Position numbers and translations under genes: made by a program. Shown here one piece after another: positions 25,113-34,439 of a DNA stretch of 64,000 bases (position 1 is its first letter; every line of letters starts with the position of its first letter). Under the pieces are notes generated by a model. The model saw nothing but the letters and a program-made list of their open reading frames with translations. It was not told the DNA's origin and ran no database searches. Source of the stretch: Paenibacillus oenotherae. GTDB taxonomy: Bacteria > Bacillota > Bacilli > Paenibacillales > Paenibacillaceae. The stretch covers positions 1 to 64,000 of the forward strand of contig NZ_JAHZIJ010000021.1 in NCBI RefSeq assembly GCF_019443105.1, given 5' to 3'.

Positions 25113-26339
25113 ATGAATAGCTGGCGCAAGCAGCATGCAGCGCTAATGCTGGTACAACTGTTCGTAAGCACGGCCCATAGCATGTATATTACGCTGCTGC
25201 CGGGGCAACTGGTGAGGCTTGGGCTGAGTGAAGAAGAGCTGGCGATATGGACGGGCATTATTTTTGCAGGCAATTTCGCAGCTATGATGCTGATTATGCC
25301 GGTACTTGGAAGAATGGGCGACCGGATCGGACGGAAGCCCATTATGCTGTGGTCAGGGCTCGGCATGGCTGTGATGACGCTGCTCATGTCGGTTGCGGGC
25401 AGCCAGGTGGAAATGGCGGTGCTTCGTTTTTTGCAGGGCTGCTTTACCGGCATTCTGCCGTTCTCGATGATTCTCGTCGTTACTGGAGCGCCTAAGGATC
25501 GGGTAGGAGTATCTGTGGGCAAAATGCAGATGATGGCCGAAAGCGGCGCCGTAATAGGCCCTCTTATCGGTGCGGTGCTCCTCATATTCCTGCAGCCCAG
25601 ATTCGGGTTTCCGGTCATGAGCGCATTCATTCTGACGGCTACAATTTTTGTATGGAAATTTGTACAGGATCCAAGAGATACGCGGCCCCGCGTTGAACCA
25701 ACGACCAATTTGTGGCAGGATTTCCGGGAGATTTGGCGTACGAAGCCATTTCCTCAATTAATGCTGAGCGCCTTCTGCATCAACTTTTGTTTGATCGGGA
25801 CGGCGCCGCTGCTGGGCTTTTTCATTGAAACCGCGGATGGACATTGGTGGCATGGAGGCTTCAACGTTGGCTTTGCGCTTTCGGTGACCTCCTTAGCCGT
25901 CATCTTGTGTTCCCCGTTTCTCGGCAAGTTGTCGGATCGCATCGGGGCGCTTCCTATGCTTACGGTGGCGACGCTCCTTGCTGCTGTGCTCAGCGCAGCG
26001 CAAGCGATGGCCCATTCGTATACGGCTATTGTCATTTGCCGATTTCTTATGGGCGTCTGTGTCGCCGCGCTGCTGCCCAACGTTCAAGCTCAGATCCGCC
26101 AGTACGTTCGCCCCGGGATGGAATCCAGAACCTTCGGCTTCACCAACTCCTGGCAGTTCATGGGGAGCTTGTCAGGCCCGGCATTAGGAGGATTGCTGAC
26201 ATCCTACATCGGTATACGGGGCTGGTTCTGGGCGCTGGTGCTGGTCTTCGGATTCAGCTGCTTGCAGGCACTGTGGATTGGCCGATTAGTAAGAGAGAGC
26301 CGGGGATTGCTGCCCGTCGTTAAGCCGGAGATCGGATGA
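25113..26339 (+). CDS. MFS multidrug-type transporter (MdtG-like, 12 helices)
   Basis: 408 residues, 12 predicted membrane helices. Motif A is visible in GRMGDRIGRKPIML near residues 66-79 and again in GKLSDRIGALPML in the second half. This fits DHA1 multidrug efflux proteins such as MdtG/YitG. It begins 44 bases after the SsuA-like gene but lacks a convincing RBS at ATG 25113, so expression may depend on read-through. A relation to the sulfonate operon is possible but not shown. A terminator follows at 26417. Confidence 0.85.
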   Translation: MNSWRKQHAALMLVQLFVSTAHSMYITLLPGQLVRLGLSEEELAIWTGIIFAGNFAAMMLIMPVLGRMGDRIGRKPIMLWSGLGMAVMTLLMSVAGSQVEMAVLRFLQGCFTGILPFSMILVVTGAPKDRVGVSVGKMQMMAESGAVIGPLIGAVLLIFLQPRFGFPVMSAFILTATIFVWKFVQDPRDTRPRVEPTTNLWQDFREIWRTKPFPQLMLSAFCINFCLIGTAPLLGFFIETADGHWWHGGFNVGFALSVTSLAVILCSPFLGKLSDRIGALPMLTVATLLAAVLSAAQAMAHSYTAIVICRFLMGVCVAALLPNVQAQIRQYVRPGMESRTFGFTNSWQFMGSLSGPALGGLLTSYIGIRGWFWALVLVFGFSCLQALWIGRLVRESRGLLPVVKPEIG

Positions 26340-26416
26340 AGTCCGCTTCATGCGTTTCATGTCCTTGCACCAGCTCTGCCTGGGAGGGCAATGCGTTCTC
26401 GTTGAAAAGGGATAAT

Positions 26417-26446
26417 AAACCTCGCACCTGCTGCGGGGTTTATTTT
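26417..26446 (+). terminator. Rho-independent terminator
   Basis: AAACCTCGCA pairs with TGCGGGGTTT around a short loop, followed by ATTTTG; ends the MFS transcript. Confidence 0.7.
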
Positions 26447-26462
26447 GTGGCCCAAATATAAA

Positions 26463-26477
26463 TAGGTTGCCAACCTA
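26463..26477. promoter_or_regulatory. Operator-like palindrome before the DHA2 exporter
   Basis: TAGGTTG-C-CAACCTA, a perfect 7-base inverted repeat 58 bases before the exporter start. MarR- or TetR-type repressors of drug exporters use such sites; no regulator gene is adjacent. Confidence 0.4.
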
Positions 26478-26534
26478 ATAATAGTATGGTTTAATACATA
26501 AACGGAGATATTATTTCTATGGAAGGACGGTGGC

Positions 26535-28169
26535 ATGATGAATCATCTGTCACAGAAACAAAAAGTGACCGTTATGATCGCTCTTATGGCGGCTATGTTT
26601 TTTGCATCTATCAACCAGACGATCGTGAGTACGGCGATGCCACGGATTATTTCTTTGCTGGGAGGCATGGAGTATTATTCCTGGGTCATTACGATCTTTA
26701 TGCTCATGTCCACGATTTCTACTGTATTGGTCGGCAAATTGTCCGATATTTATGGACGGAAGCCCTTTTTGCTCAGCGGGATCGTTATCTTCATGATCGG
26801 TTCCTTCTTAACCGGACTATCATCTGATATCGTACAAATGATTATATTCCGGGCTATTCAGGGCGTTGGAGCCGGTATTCTCATGTCTACTACCATTACC
26901 GCTGTCGGGGATCTGTTCGCTCCGCGCGAAAGAGCCAAATGGACAGGTGTGATGATGTCGATCTTCGGCTTATCGAGCATTCTTGGACCTACGCTTGGCG
27001 GGGTGCTTATTGATCACATGGAGTGGAAATGGCTGTTCTGGATCTTTCTGCCGCTGGGCGTTATTGCCTTCGTCATGATCTGGCGCATGTTTCCCAAGAC
27101 GGCGCGCACTTCATCAGAGTCGATCGATTACTGGGGCTCACTTGTTCTTTCGGCTTCGATCGTTGCCTTGCTGCTCGGCTTCTCATGGGCGGGTAATAAA
27201 TACGCTTGGGGTTCTGCGCAAATACTTGGCCTTTTTGCCGCGAGCATCATTGGTATCATCCTGTTAATTATGATCGAAAGGAAAGCGAAGAGTCCGGTTC
27301 TGCCGCTCTCCATTTTTAAAAACAGTGTGGTAACCCTCTCCATCTCTGTAGGCTTTCTAATGAATGCCGGCATGATGGGGGCCATGATTTATTTGCCGTT
27401 CTTCGTACAGGGCGTGGAAGGCTTGACTCCTACGCAATCGGGCTTCGTCAATATGCCGATGTCCATCACGATGATTATTCTCAGCACCTTGGTAGGCCGC
27501 TGGATTGCCAAGTCGGGCAAATACAAGCACTTTGCTATCATTGGCATAGCTGTTATGATCGGCAGTATGCTTATGATGGCCAATATGCATAGCGTGGCAT
27601 TCGCAGTCGCCAGCATGACGGTATTCGGTATTGGACTCGGGTTAAGCATGTCGGTCTTTACCTTGACCGTCCAGAATGCGCTGCCGCCATCTCAGATAGG
27701 CGTTGGTACTGCAACCTCGACGCTATTCCGCAACCTCGGAGGCACGATAGGGATCGCCATACTGGGCTCGGTTATGACCTCTACGCTAACTCGCAATATG
27801 GATAAAGCGATGGCTTCCGACCCGGGTATGGACCTGTCGCAAGTCGATCCGAAAGTAGCCGCTGAATTGAGCGGATTGCTTGACCCCAAACTGCTGATGA
27901 ACCAGCCTCTGCTGGAGCAAATACACACGGAGCTGCCGGATCAGGTGCAGCCTTTGTTCGCCCATATGATTGATATTCTGCGTTCCGTATTAAGCGATAC
28001 GCTATCAACCGTCTTCATCATCGGGGCCATATTAGTCGGCGTTGGATTGCTGCTCACTTTCTTCTTGAAAGAGATTCCGCTGCGCACATCCAATGAACAG
28101 CAGGCACCCAAATCGGATGAAACCAGTGCCAGTGGTGTCAACCAGCTGAAGAAGTCGACCTCCCACTAA
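26535..28169 (+). CDS. MFS drug exporter, DHA2 family (EmrB/QacA type)
   Basis: 544 residues with 14 predicted helices. FFASINQTIVSTAMPRI is the DHA2 TM1 motif (D/N-xTIVNVALP type), GKLSDIYGRKPFLLSG is motif A, and GPTLGGVLID motif C marks a drug/proton antiporter. The C-terminal region contains a large loop near residues 415-480 before the last helix. GGAAGGA precedes the tandem ATG codons. The palindrome at 26463-26477 suggests repression by an unlinked regulator. A strong hairpin follows at 28206. Confidence 0.9.
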   Translation: MMNHLSQKQKVTVMIALMAAMFFASINQTIVSTAMPRIISLLGGMEYYSWVITIFMLMSTISTVLVGKLSDIYGRKPFLLSGIVIFMIGSFLTGLSSDIVQMIIFRAIQGVGAGILMSTTITAVGDLFAPRERAKWTGVMMSIFGLSSILGPTLGGVLIDHMEWKWLFWIFLPLGVIAFVMIWRMFPKTARTSSESIDYWGSLVLSASIVALLLGFSWAGNKYAWGSAQILGLFAASIIGIILLIMIERKAKSPVLPLSIFKNSVVTLSISVGFLMNAGMMGAMIYLPFFVQGVEGLTPTQSGFVNMPMSITMIILSTLVGRWIAKSGKYKHFAIIGIAVMIGSMLMMANMHSVAFAVASMTVFGIGLGLSMSVFTLTVQNALPPSQIGVGTATSTLFRNLGGTIGIAILGSVMTSTLTRNMDKAMASDPGMDLSQVDPKVAAELSGLLDPKLLMNQPLLEQIHTELPDQVQPLFAHMIDILRSVLSDTLSTVFIIGAILVGVGLLLTFFLKEIPLRTSNEQQAPKSDETSASGVNQLKKSTSH

Positions 28170-28205
28170 AGGTGGGCAGGACGGGTTATCAGCATGAAGA
28201 ATAGT

Positions 28206-28264
28206 AAGGAAGGCTTGATTAGGGCTCCGTATAGACCAGGAGCCTAATCAAGCCTTCCTTTTTT
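28206..28264 (+). terminator. Strong terminator after the DHA2 exporter
   Basis: AAGGAAGGCTTGATTAGG(G)CTCC pairs with its complement at 28239-28260 with one bulge, followed by TTTTG. Confidence 0.85.
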
Positions 28265-28309
28265 GTCGCCCAGCTGTGTCGCTTGGCTTCAACACGTATG
28301 GCCCCCCAC

Positions 28310-28500
28310 TGCGCTGTGCGCTGTGCGCGGAGTAAGTGTGCTGTATATGGTCGGCTGGCCGCCGTCATGCAGCGAAACAGCGCGCGTTGGCGCTGGGCTG
28401 GGCGCGGTCCGTGCAAGGTGCGTGCTGCGAGGTGCTGCGAGGTGCGCGCTGTGAGGTACTGCGAGGTGCATGCTGCGAGGTGCGAGCGGTGCGGCATCGC
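28310..28500. repeat. GC-rich minisatellite with TGCGAGG units
   Basis: GCGCTGTGCGCTGTGCGC near 28311 and many copies of GCTGCGAGGT / GTGCGAGG between 28415 and 28490. It resembles the 7-base unit at 16.2 kb. No coding sequence is credible; frames through it give only repetitive HLAVPHSAH-type peptides. Confidence 0.65.
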
Positions 28501-28711
28501 GGCATCCGCTTTTGCAGGCAAACGCTCTTCCGCAGGCTGAGAGGTAGAAAAAGTCTGCCTGATCGTCCTGTATGCAGACTATTGAGAACGTCAGAGGTCT
28601 TCACACCCAACTAGTCTTCAAACGTGTACGAGTGACTGACAGCAGCACATCCGGTTGGTAGAGAGCGAGAGAGTGTGTGAGAGGAAGAGGAAGTGAGGGA
28701 GAGGGGGAAGG

Positions 28712-28897
28712 GAAGCCTGCGAAAGTGCAGGAATTTTAGCGCAATGAGGCCACTAAGTGGAGAAAGCCTGCGAGAGTGCAGGAATATATGGCGAATTGGG
28801 CCGCTATCGGGAAAACACGGTGAAATGCCTGCGCTTTGGCAGGCATTCGGTCATCAGCGGTCTCAAATGAGAAAAAGCATGCCTATATGCAGGAATG
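28712..28897 (-). repeat. Four-hairpin dispersed repeat, copy D (reverse orientation)
   Basis: Read on the minus strand the order is hairpin 1 (28875-28897), hairpin 2 (28822-28848, GAATGCCTGCC...), hairpin 3 (28763-28785) and hairpin 4 (28712-28735). Only this copy and its tandem duplicate E are in minus orientation. Confidence 0.8.
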
Positions 28898-29042
28898 TCG
28901 AGAGAGAAAGTCCGGTGTGCTTGCCGTTAACTAGTCTTCAAACGTGTACGAGTGACTGACAGCAGCACATCCGGTTGGTAGAGAGTGAGAGTGTGTGAGA
29001 GGAAGAGGAAGAGGAAGAGGAAGAGAGGGAGAGGGGGGAAGG

Positions 29043-29230
29043 GAAGCCTGCGAAAGTGCAGGAATTTTAGCGCAATGAGGCCACTGAGTGGAGAAAGCCT
29101 GCGAGAGTGCAGGAATATATGGCGAATTGGGCCGCTATCGGGAAAACACGGTGAAATGCCTGCGCTTTGGCAGGCATTCGGTCATCAGCGGTCTCAAATG
29201 AGAAAAAGCATGCCTATTATGCAGGAATGT
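29043..29230 (-). repeat. Four-hairpin dispersed repeat, copy E (reverse orientation)
   Basis: Near-identical to copy D as part of the 320-base duplication; one base differs in the spacer (CACTGAGTGG versus CACTAAGTGG) and one T is added in hairpin 1. The region 29233-29500 after it holds a short GTC repeat and nothing else recognisable. Confidence 0.8.
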
Positions 29231-29544
29231 TCGTCGTCGTCGACGGAATGATTTCAGATACCTTCCCCTCCACGCAGTAGAGCTATGCGGGTTCGCCCCA
29301 CAGGCTGCACCCAGCGCAGTTCTCGGCGTGCATGAGGCCAGCACATGGGAGCCCACGCCAGCCAGCAATCGCAGCGGCAGTGCTGCAATCCCCAATGTTC
29401 AGCAGAGCCAATTGTAATAATAATGAAGCGGAAAACGAACCATACTAAGACGCGGAAGGGCAATCCACATTTGCAGCAGAGAAATAAAGGAAGATGCGAC
29501 GATCAATCAATTGTAGGAAAGATTTTTCACAATAATAAATTTGG

Positions 29545-29582
29545 TGAAATTAATTTACAATATCGAAATTTAGTGTTATCTT
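29545..29582 (+). promoter_or_regulatory. Promoter and operator of the sialic acid operon
   Basis: TTTACA (29554-29559), a 17-base spacer and TATCTT (29577-29582) form a sigma-A promoter. TGAAATTAATTTACA (29545-29559) is a near-palindrome overlapping the -35 box, of the TGAAA/TTTCA kind bound by RpiR-family regulators, and so a candidate site for the product of the gene at 36086. Confidence 0.55.
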
Positions 29583-29619
29583 GTTCTTGTCAGACATAAC
29601 GGATAGAGGAGGCAGCGCA

Positions 29620-30531
29620 GTGCGATTAGACAAGTTCCACGGAATCATTCCCGCTTTCTATGCTTGCTATGACGATGAAGGAAATATCTCGGAAGCTCGA
29701 ACAAAGGACTTAGGCCAGTATTTGTATGAGAAAGGAGTCCAGGGTGTATATGTCGGAGGCAGCTCCGGAGAGTGCATCTACCACAGCCTGGACGAGCGCA
29801 AAGCGGCACTGAGCTATGCAGCGAAGCATTTGAAGGGTAAAATGACGCTCATTGCCCATGTGGGGGCGCCTTCCACAAGAGACAGTATTGCATTAGCGAA
29901 GCATGCGGCAGAATTGGGTTACGATGCCTTATCTGCGATTCCGCCTATATATTTCAAGCTGCCCGACAGCGCAGTTCTTAAATATTGGAGCGAAATTATC
30001 GATGCAACTCCTCTTGATTTCATTATTTATAACATTCCACAGACGACAGGATATACGCTCACGACATCACTGTTCGAGAAGCTGCTGGAGAACAAGAAGG
30101 TCATCGGCGTCAAAAACTCTTCAATGCCAACGATGGACATTGAGCGCTTCAAAAAAACCGGCGGAGACAATGTCATCGTCTTCAACGGTCCGGACGAACA
30201 GTTCGTCGCTGGCAGAATTATGGGTGCTGATGCCGGAATAGGCGGCACCTATGGCGCGATGCCGGAGCTGTTCCTTCAGGCGAACCGTTTCGTCCAGGAA
30301 GGCAAGTTCCAGGAGGCGCGGCTCCTGCAGAGCGAGATTAACGACATCATTATCGCGCTATGCTCGCTGAACGGCTCTATGTACGCAGGGATCAAAGAAG
30401 TGCTGAGAAGAAGAGGCGTCAACATCGGCAGTGTAAGAGGGCCTCTCGAAGGGATTTCCAGCGAGGATGGCGGCCGAATCGACAATATTATCGTCATGAT
30501 CGATCAGACTATTCAACGATTCTGCAGGTGA
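29620..30531 (+). CDS. nanA: N-acetylneuraminate lyase
   Basis: 303 residues, DapA/NanA-family class I aldolase that splits sialic acid into ManNAc and pyruvate. Visible motifs: VGGSSGECIYHSLDERK (GxxGE pyruvate-binding loop), the catalytic Tyr in YNIPQTTGYTL and Schiff-base Lys near residue 164 in VIGVKNSS. The YVGGSSGE loop and the flanking nanE/nanK genes support NanA over dihydrodipicolinate synthase. The start is GTG 29620, 7 bases after AGGAGG. First gene of an operon running to 36.9 or 37.6 kb. Confidence 0.93.
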   Translation: MRLDKFHGIIPAFYACYDDEGNISEARTKDLGQYLYEKGVQGVYVGGSSGECIYHSLDERKAALSYAAKHLKGKMTLIAHVGAPSTRDSIALAKHAAELGYDALSAIPPIYFKLPDSAVLKYWSEIIDATPLDFIIYNIPQTTGYTLTTSLFEKLLENKKVIGVKNSSMPTMDIERFKKTGGDNVIVFNGPDEQFVAGRIMGADAGIGGTYGAMPELFLQANRFVQEGKFQEARLLQSEINDIIIALCSLNGSMYAGIKEVLRRRGVNIGSVRGPLEGISSEDGGRIDNIIVMIDQTIQRFCR

Positions 30532-30536
30532 TACAA

Positions 30537-31187
30537 GTGAGGAGAAAAACGATTGTATGCTTTGGAGACTCCAATACTTGGGGCTATGATGCGTCAACAG
30601 GTACAAGATTCGATGAGGACACGAGGTGGACAGGCCTGCTGGCAGCCAGCTTGGGCAGCGACTACCGGGTTGTAGAAGAAGGGCTCAGCGGCAGAACGAG
30701 TGTATGCGATGATCCTCTGTTCGAGGGGCTGTCGGGGCTATCCTACCTCTACCCGTGTCTGCTGTCGCACTCGCCATTGAACCTCGTAATCATTATGCTC
30801 GGTACGAACGACACGAAGGAACGGTTCGGTCTCACTTCTTATAACATTGCTCAAGGTATCGTCAGACTCGCCAGGAAAGCACGGGAGTCTGCGGCAGGAA
30901 TCGGCGGACAGGCCCCGGAGGTTCTCGTAGTTTCTCCTCCTGCAATCGGAGGGAAGTATGTGCATACCTCAATCGGCAAGCCGATGGGCAGCCAGTGCAG
31001 CGGCAAATCGTTGGAGCTGGCGGATCATCTGGAGAGCCTGATTGCGGGGACGGATATTCACTTTGCGGATGCGAAATTGCATGTGTCGATGAATGAGATT
31101 GACTATATGCATCTGGATGCCGGAGGGCATCGACTAATGGCGGAATTTATGCGGGGTCAGGTCACAAGTATATTAAACGGGAGGTAA
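30537..31187 (+). CDS. SGNH/GDSL hydrolase, probable sialate O-acetylesterase
   Basis: 216 residues. Block I CFGDSNTWGYD (catalytic Ser in GDSN), block III LGTNDTKERF and block V IDYMHLDAGGH (Asp and His) define the SGNH family. No signal peptide, so cytoplasmic. Lying between nanA and the transporter, it probably removes O-acetyl groups from imported sialic acid before cleavage. GTG 30537 follows AGGTGA closely and begins 6 bases after the nanA stop; GTG 30528 overlapping that stop is an alternative. Substrate is inferred from context. Confidence 0.8.
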   Translation: MRRKTIVCFGDSNTWGYDASTGTRFDEDTRWTGLLAASLGSDYRVVEEGLSGRTSVCDDPLFEGLSGLSYLYPCLLSHSPLNLVIIMLGTNDTKERFGLTSYNIAQGIVRLARKARESAAGIGGQAPEVLVVSPPAIGGKYVHTSIGKPMGSQCSGKSLELADHLESLIAGTDIHFADAKLHVSMNEIDYMHLDAGGHRLMAEFMRGQVTSILNGR

Positions 31188-31195
31188 TGTTTTTT

Positions 31196-32608
31196 ATGAA
31201 AAGGAAGCGTTCTCTTGTCGCTGTTGTCGCTCTCATGATGTTGACTTCAATTATTGCTGGATGTGCAGGCGGCAATAATGAAGCAAGTAACAATAAAGGA
31301 ACCAACGCATCTTCCGGCAAGGAAAAAGTGGAGATCAAAGTATGGCTGACACCACAGTGGAAAGGTGTTCTGGACGCTACGGAACAAGGAGCCGACTATG
31401 ACAGCTTCTTGAAATACGCCGCTGAGAAATTCACGAAGCAATATGATAAGTACGATGCGAAGGTGAATGTGGAAGTTATCGCCGGCGACCAGCGCGATCA
31501 GCTTCTCAATGTTAATCTGAGCGGCGGCACACCTCCTGATGTTTTCTTTGAAAGCGTTTTTGCAATGGGTGATTATGTGCACCGCGGGGCATTGGTGCCG
31601 CTGACTGATATCGTGGATGACAGCGCGAAAAGCGATATTGCCCAGAACTATTGGGATGCAGTGACCTTCGGAGATGATGTTTACTTCTATCCGTTCCAGC
31701 ATAATCCTGGCACGCTCGTATACAACGCGGACATGTTCAGAGCAGCGGGTCTGGATAAATTCGTAGGCGAAGAAACAGAGATCAAAACATGGACACTTGC
31801 GGAATACGAGGAAATTCTGAAGGGACTTAAAGACAAGCTGCCTAAGGACAAATATTCCAATGCTTACCCAATGGCGCAGTATGCTGTGAACAACCAAGGG
31901 GACACATGGAATCTGGCTTACCTCAGAATGTTCGGCAACCCATTCTTTGACGAGCAAGGCAACATCATTGTGAATGATGAGAAGGGCGTTAAGGCAATGG
32001 AATGGCTGAAGAAAATCAAGGACGCAGGCTATACGAACCCGGGTGCGGAATCCGTATCGTCCAATGATGCCAACGGCATGTTCCAGAACCAGCAGCTGGC
32101 GATCAGCTTCACGAACCCGATCCTGTTCAGCAACACGAAAGCGGATATGGAGAGCGGCAAAGCGAACAAGTTCGATATGCGTCTTGCCAACATCCCGTCC
32201 GAAAGCGGCGATCCGCTGTCCTTCACTTATGTAGTTGGAGCAAGCGTATTCCAGACCAATGATGAGAAAAGAGTCGAAGTAGCCAAAGATTTCGTGAAAT
32301 TCTTCTCCACGGATCCGGAACTGGTGAAGTCATCCAAGAACGGCATCCCGGTCAGAACTTCCGTTTCCGAGGAATTCAAGAGCGAGAAGCCACTGTTTGC
32401 GGCTTATGATGCGAACTCCAAGTATCTGTTCAACTTCACAGGCAACATCCCGGGATACAGCCAGCTAAGGGAAGTTCTCTATCCAGAGCTTCAGGCGCTG
32501 TATATCGGAGCCAAGACGCCGCAGCAGGCGATCGCGGATTATCAGACTAACGGCAACAAGATCATTGAAACGAACAAAGCGAGCTCCGTCATCTATCAGA
32601 AGAAGTAA
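31196..32608 (+). CDS. Sugar ABC transporter substrate-binding lipoprotein, probable sialic acid binder
   Basis: 470 residues. Signal peptide with lipobox IAGC (Cys near residue 22) and a Gly/Asn/Ser linker, then an SBP_bac_1 fold starting VEIKVWLTPQWKG. ATG 31196 is chosen because GGGAGG lies 11 bases upstream (ATG 31187 is too close). The gene sits inside the nan operon before two permeases, so it should bind N-acetylneuraminate or a derivative at the cell surface. CUT1-type sialic acid importers are known from Gram-positives (SatABC/SAT2 types). Confidence 0.88.
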   Translation: MKRKRSLVAVVALMMLTSIIAGCAGGNNEASNNKGTNASSGKEKVEIKVWLTPQWKGVLDATEQGADYDSFLKYAAEKFTKQYDKYDAKVNVEVIAGDQRDQLLNVNLSGGTPPDVFFESVFAMGDYVHRGALVPLTDIVDDSAKSDIAQNYWDAVTFGDDVYFYPFQHNPGTLVYNADMFRAAGLDKFVGEETEIKTWTLAEYEEILKGLKDKLPKDKYSNAYPMAQYAVNNQGDTWNLAYLRMFGNPFFDEQGNIIVNDEKGVKAMEWLKKIKDAGYTNPGAESVSSNDANGMFQNQQLAISFTNPILFSNTKADMESGKANKFDMRLANIPSESGDPLSFTYVVGASVFQTNDEKRVEVAKDFVKFFSTDPELVKSSKNGIPVRTSVSEEFKSEKPLFAAYDANSKYLFNFTGNIPGYSQLREVLYPELQALYIGAKTPQQAIADYQTNGNKIIETNKASSVIYQKK

Positions 32609-32681
32609 ACGGATAAATAAACGATTAACAGCCTTGGGGTCCAAGCGGTCTCAAGGCTGCTAATTAGAAAGGTACAACGAT

Positions 32682-33557
32682 ATGAGACTACGTAATCAAT
32701 CCATCAAAGAGAATTTTACCGGATATTTGTTTATCTTGCCTCAGATCCTGATTTTCTTGGTTTTTCTGGTATATCCGATTATTGAAGGCATAAGGCTCAG
32801 CTTCTATCAGATTAATTATCAGAACGAGAAGTTTGTTGGACTGGATAATTACGCGTCTCTGTTTGGCGATCCTGTATTCTTTAAAGCGCTTATCAACACG
32901 GTTGTATTCGTTGTTTTTATCGTCATTCTAACGGTAGGCTTTGCGCTGTTCGTAGCATCTGCTGTATTCGACAAGAACGCCAAGTATGTCTCCTTTATTA
33001 GAGGAAGCTATTACATCCCTGTGATGGTCTCGATGGTCGTCATGAGTATGGTATGGAGCTTTCTGCTGAACCCTGCCAACGGACTGATTTCTTATTTTTC
33101 TCAGGAAATGGGTCTTGGTACGGTTAATCTACTGGGAAAATCACAGACGGTTCTGCCGGTTATTATATTCGTAACATTCGCGACCAATGTTGGGCAAGCC
33201 ATTATCCTGTATATCGCGGCGATGATCGGGGTTCCCAAGGATCTGTTTGAAGCAGCGGAGGTGGACGGGGCCAGCAGATGGCAGGTCATTCTCAAAATTT
33301 TGATCCCTTCTGTCAAGTCCTCCACAATTTATATTACGATCATCAACATCATTGCCGTCTTGAAAATATTCGTCGTTATCCAGCTCTTGACCGGGGGCGG
33401 GCCGAACAATGCCTCTGTGACACTGATGTACTATCTATACAATAACGCCTTTAAATACAATCAGCTCGGCATGGCTTCTGCGGTTGGGGTTATTATGTTC
33501 CTCATTACGCTGCTGCTGTCGGTGCCTCAGCTAAGAAGCTTGATTAAGGAGAAGTGA
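32682..33557 (+). CDS. Sugar ABC transporter permease 1, nan operon
   Basis: 291 residues, six membrane helices, UgpA/MalF-like start (NFTGYLFILPQILIFLVFLVYP, ends quoted) and the EAA loop KDLFEAAEVDGASRWQVILKI near residues 186-206. GAAAGGTA precedes ATG 32682. It pairs with the next gene to import the sialic acid substrate; no ATPase gene is present, so a shared MsmX-type ATPase is expected. Confidence 0.9.
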   Translation: MRLRNQSIKENFTGYLFILPQILIFLVFLVYPIIEGIRLSFYQINYQNEKFVGLDNYASLFGDPVFFKALINTVVFVVFIVILTVGFALFVASAVFDKNAKYVSFIRGSYYIPVMVSMVVMSMVWSFLLNPANGLISYFSQEMGLGTVNLLGKSQTVLPVIIFVTFATNVGQAIILYIAAMIGVPKDLFEAAEVDGASRWQVILKILIPSVKSSTIYITIINIIAVLKIFVVIQLLTGGGPNNASVTLMYYLYNNAFKYNQLGMASAVGVIMFLITLLLSVPQLRSLIKEK

Positions 33558-33569
33558 GGGGTAATCAGC

Positions 33570-34412
33570 ATGTCGCAGACGAAAAATAAGAAGAAGATGG
33601 AGCGGTTTGATGTTATAACAAACGTGATCGTCGTCCTCTTCGCGATTGTTAACCTGTTTCCTTTGTATTGGCTGTTTACAAGCTCGCTTAAGAACAGCTC
33701 GGATGTTGTGAAGATGCCGCCTGACTGGTGGCCGACCACGATCACGTTCTCCAATTATGCGGATGTGTTCCAAAGCCAGCCGGCCTTAAGATGGGCCTTC
33801 AACAGCCTGTTCGTCTCGGGAGTTGCCACGATCCTTGTCATAATGGTAGGGGCTATGGCCGCTTATGGCTTCTCGAAGCTCAAATTCAAAGGAAGAAACA
33901 TCATTTTCATCATTTTCATATCGAGCTTGATGATTCCTAAAGAAATTATGATTGTGCCGTTATTTCGCATTACCCAGGATTTCGGGATGGTCAACAGCTT
34001 CAGCGGTATGATCTGGCCTAACGTTGCTACCGCATTTGGCGTATTCCTGTTGAAAGGCTTTTTCGATTCGACGCCTGATGCATTAAGAGAAGCATCCCGA
34101 ATTGATGGGGCAGGCGAGTGGAGAACCTTCTTCCAAATTATGCTGCCTATCGTCAAGCCTGGTATCGGTGCATTATTCATATTAAACTTCGTGCAAGTAT
34201 GGAACGACTACCTGTGGCAGCTGGTCATAGGTCAAGAGAAGACAATGAAGACATTAATGGTAGGAACTGCGACCTTGATGCAGGATCTGAATCCGAACTT
34301 TGCCTACAAGATGGCAGGAGCAACCGTTGCTGCAATTCCGATGCTGTTGATCTTCTTATTATTCCAACGGTACTTTACACAAGGCATGACGGCTGGAGCA
34401 GTGAAGGAGTAA
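33570..34412 (+). CDS. Sugar ABC transporter permease 2, nan operon
   Basis: 280 residues, MalG/UgpE type with NLFPLYWLFTSSLKNSSDV after the first helix, an EAA loop DALREASRIDGAGEWRTFFQI near residues 170-190 and the standard ending TQGMTAGAVKE. GAGGGG lies before ATG 33570, 12 bases after the preceding stop. Confidence 0.9.
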   Translation: MSQTKNKKKMERFDVITNVIVVLFAIVNLFPLYWLFTSSLKNSSDVVKMPPDWWPTTITFSNYADVFQSQPALRWAFNSLFVSGVATILVIMVGAMAAYGFSKLKFKGRNIIFIIFISSLMIPKEIMIVPLFRITQDFGMVNSFSGMIWPNVATAFGVFLLKGFFDSTPDALREASRIDGAGEWRTFFQIMLPIVKPGIGALFILNFVQVWNDYLWQLVIGQEKTMKTLMVGTATLMQDLNPNFAYKMAGATVAAIPMLLIFLLFQRYFTQGMTAGAVKE

Positions 34413-34439
34413 AACTAACAGGTGTGGAGTTGGAAACCA

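Larger units (their letters stand above)
28609..29232. repeat. Tandem duplication, period about 320 bases
   Basis: The segment starting AACTAGTCTTCAAACGTG at 28609 is repeated from 28929 with few differences. Each copy contains a GAGGAA microsatellite (expanded in the second copy) and one four-hairpin element. Copy 1 ends near 28900, copy 2 near 29232. Confidence 0.9.

Noticed and set aside
28283-28614. Several short frames in the GC-rich gap after the DHA2 exporter
   Set aside because: No start signals, overlapping each other on both strands and low-complexity.
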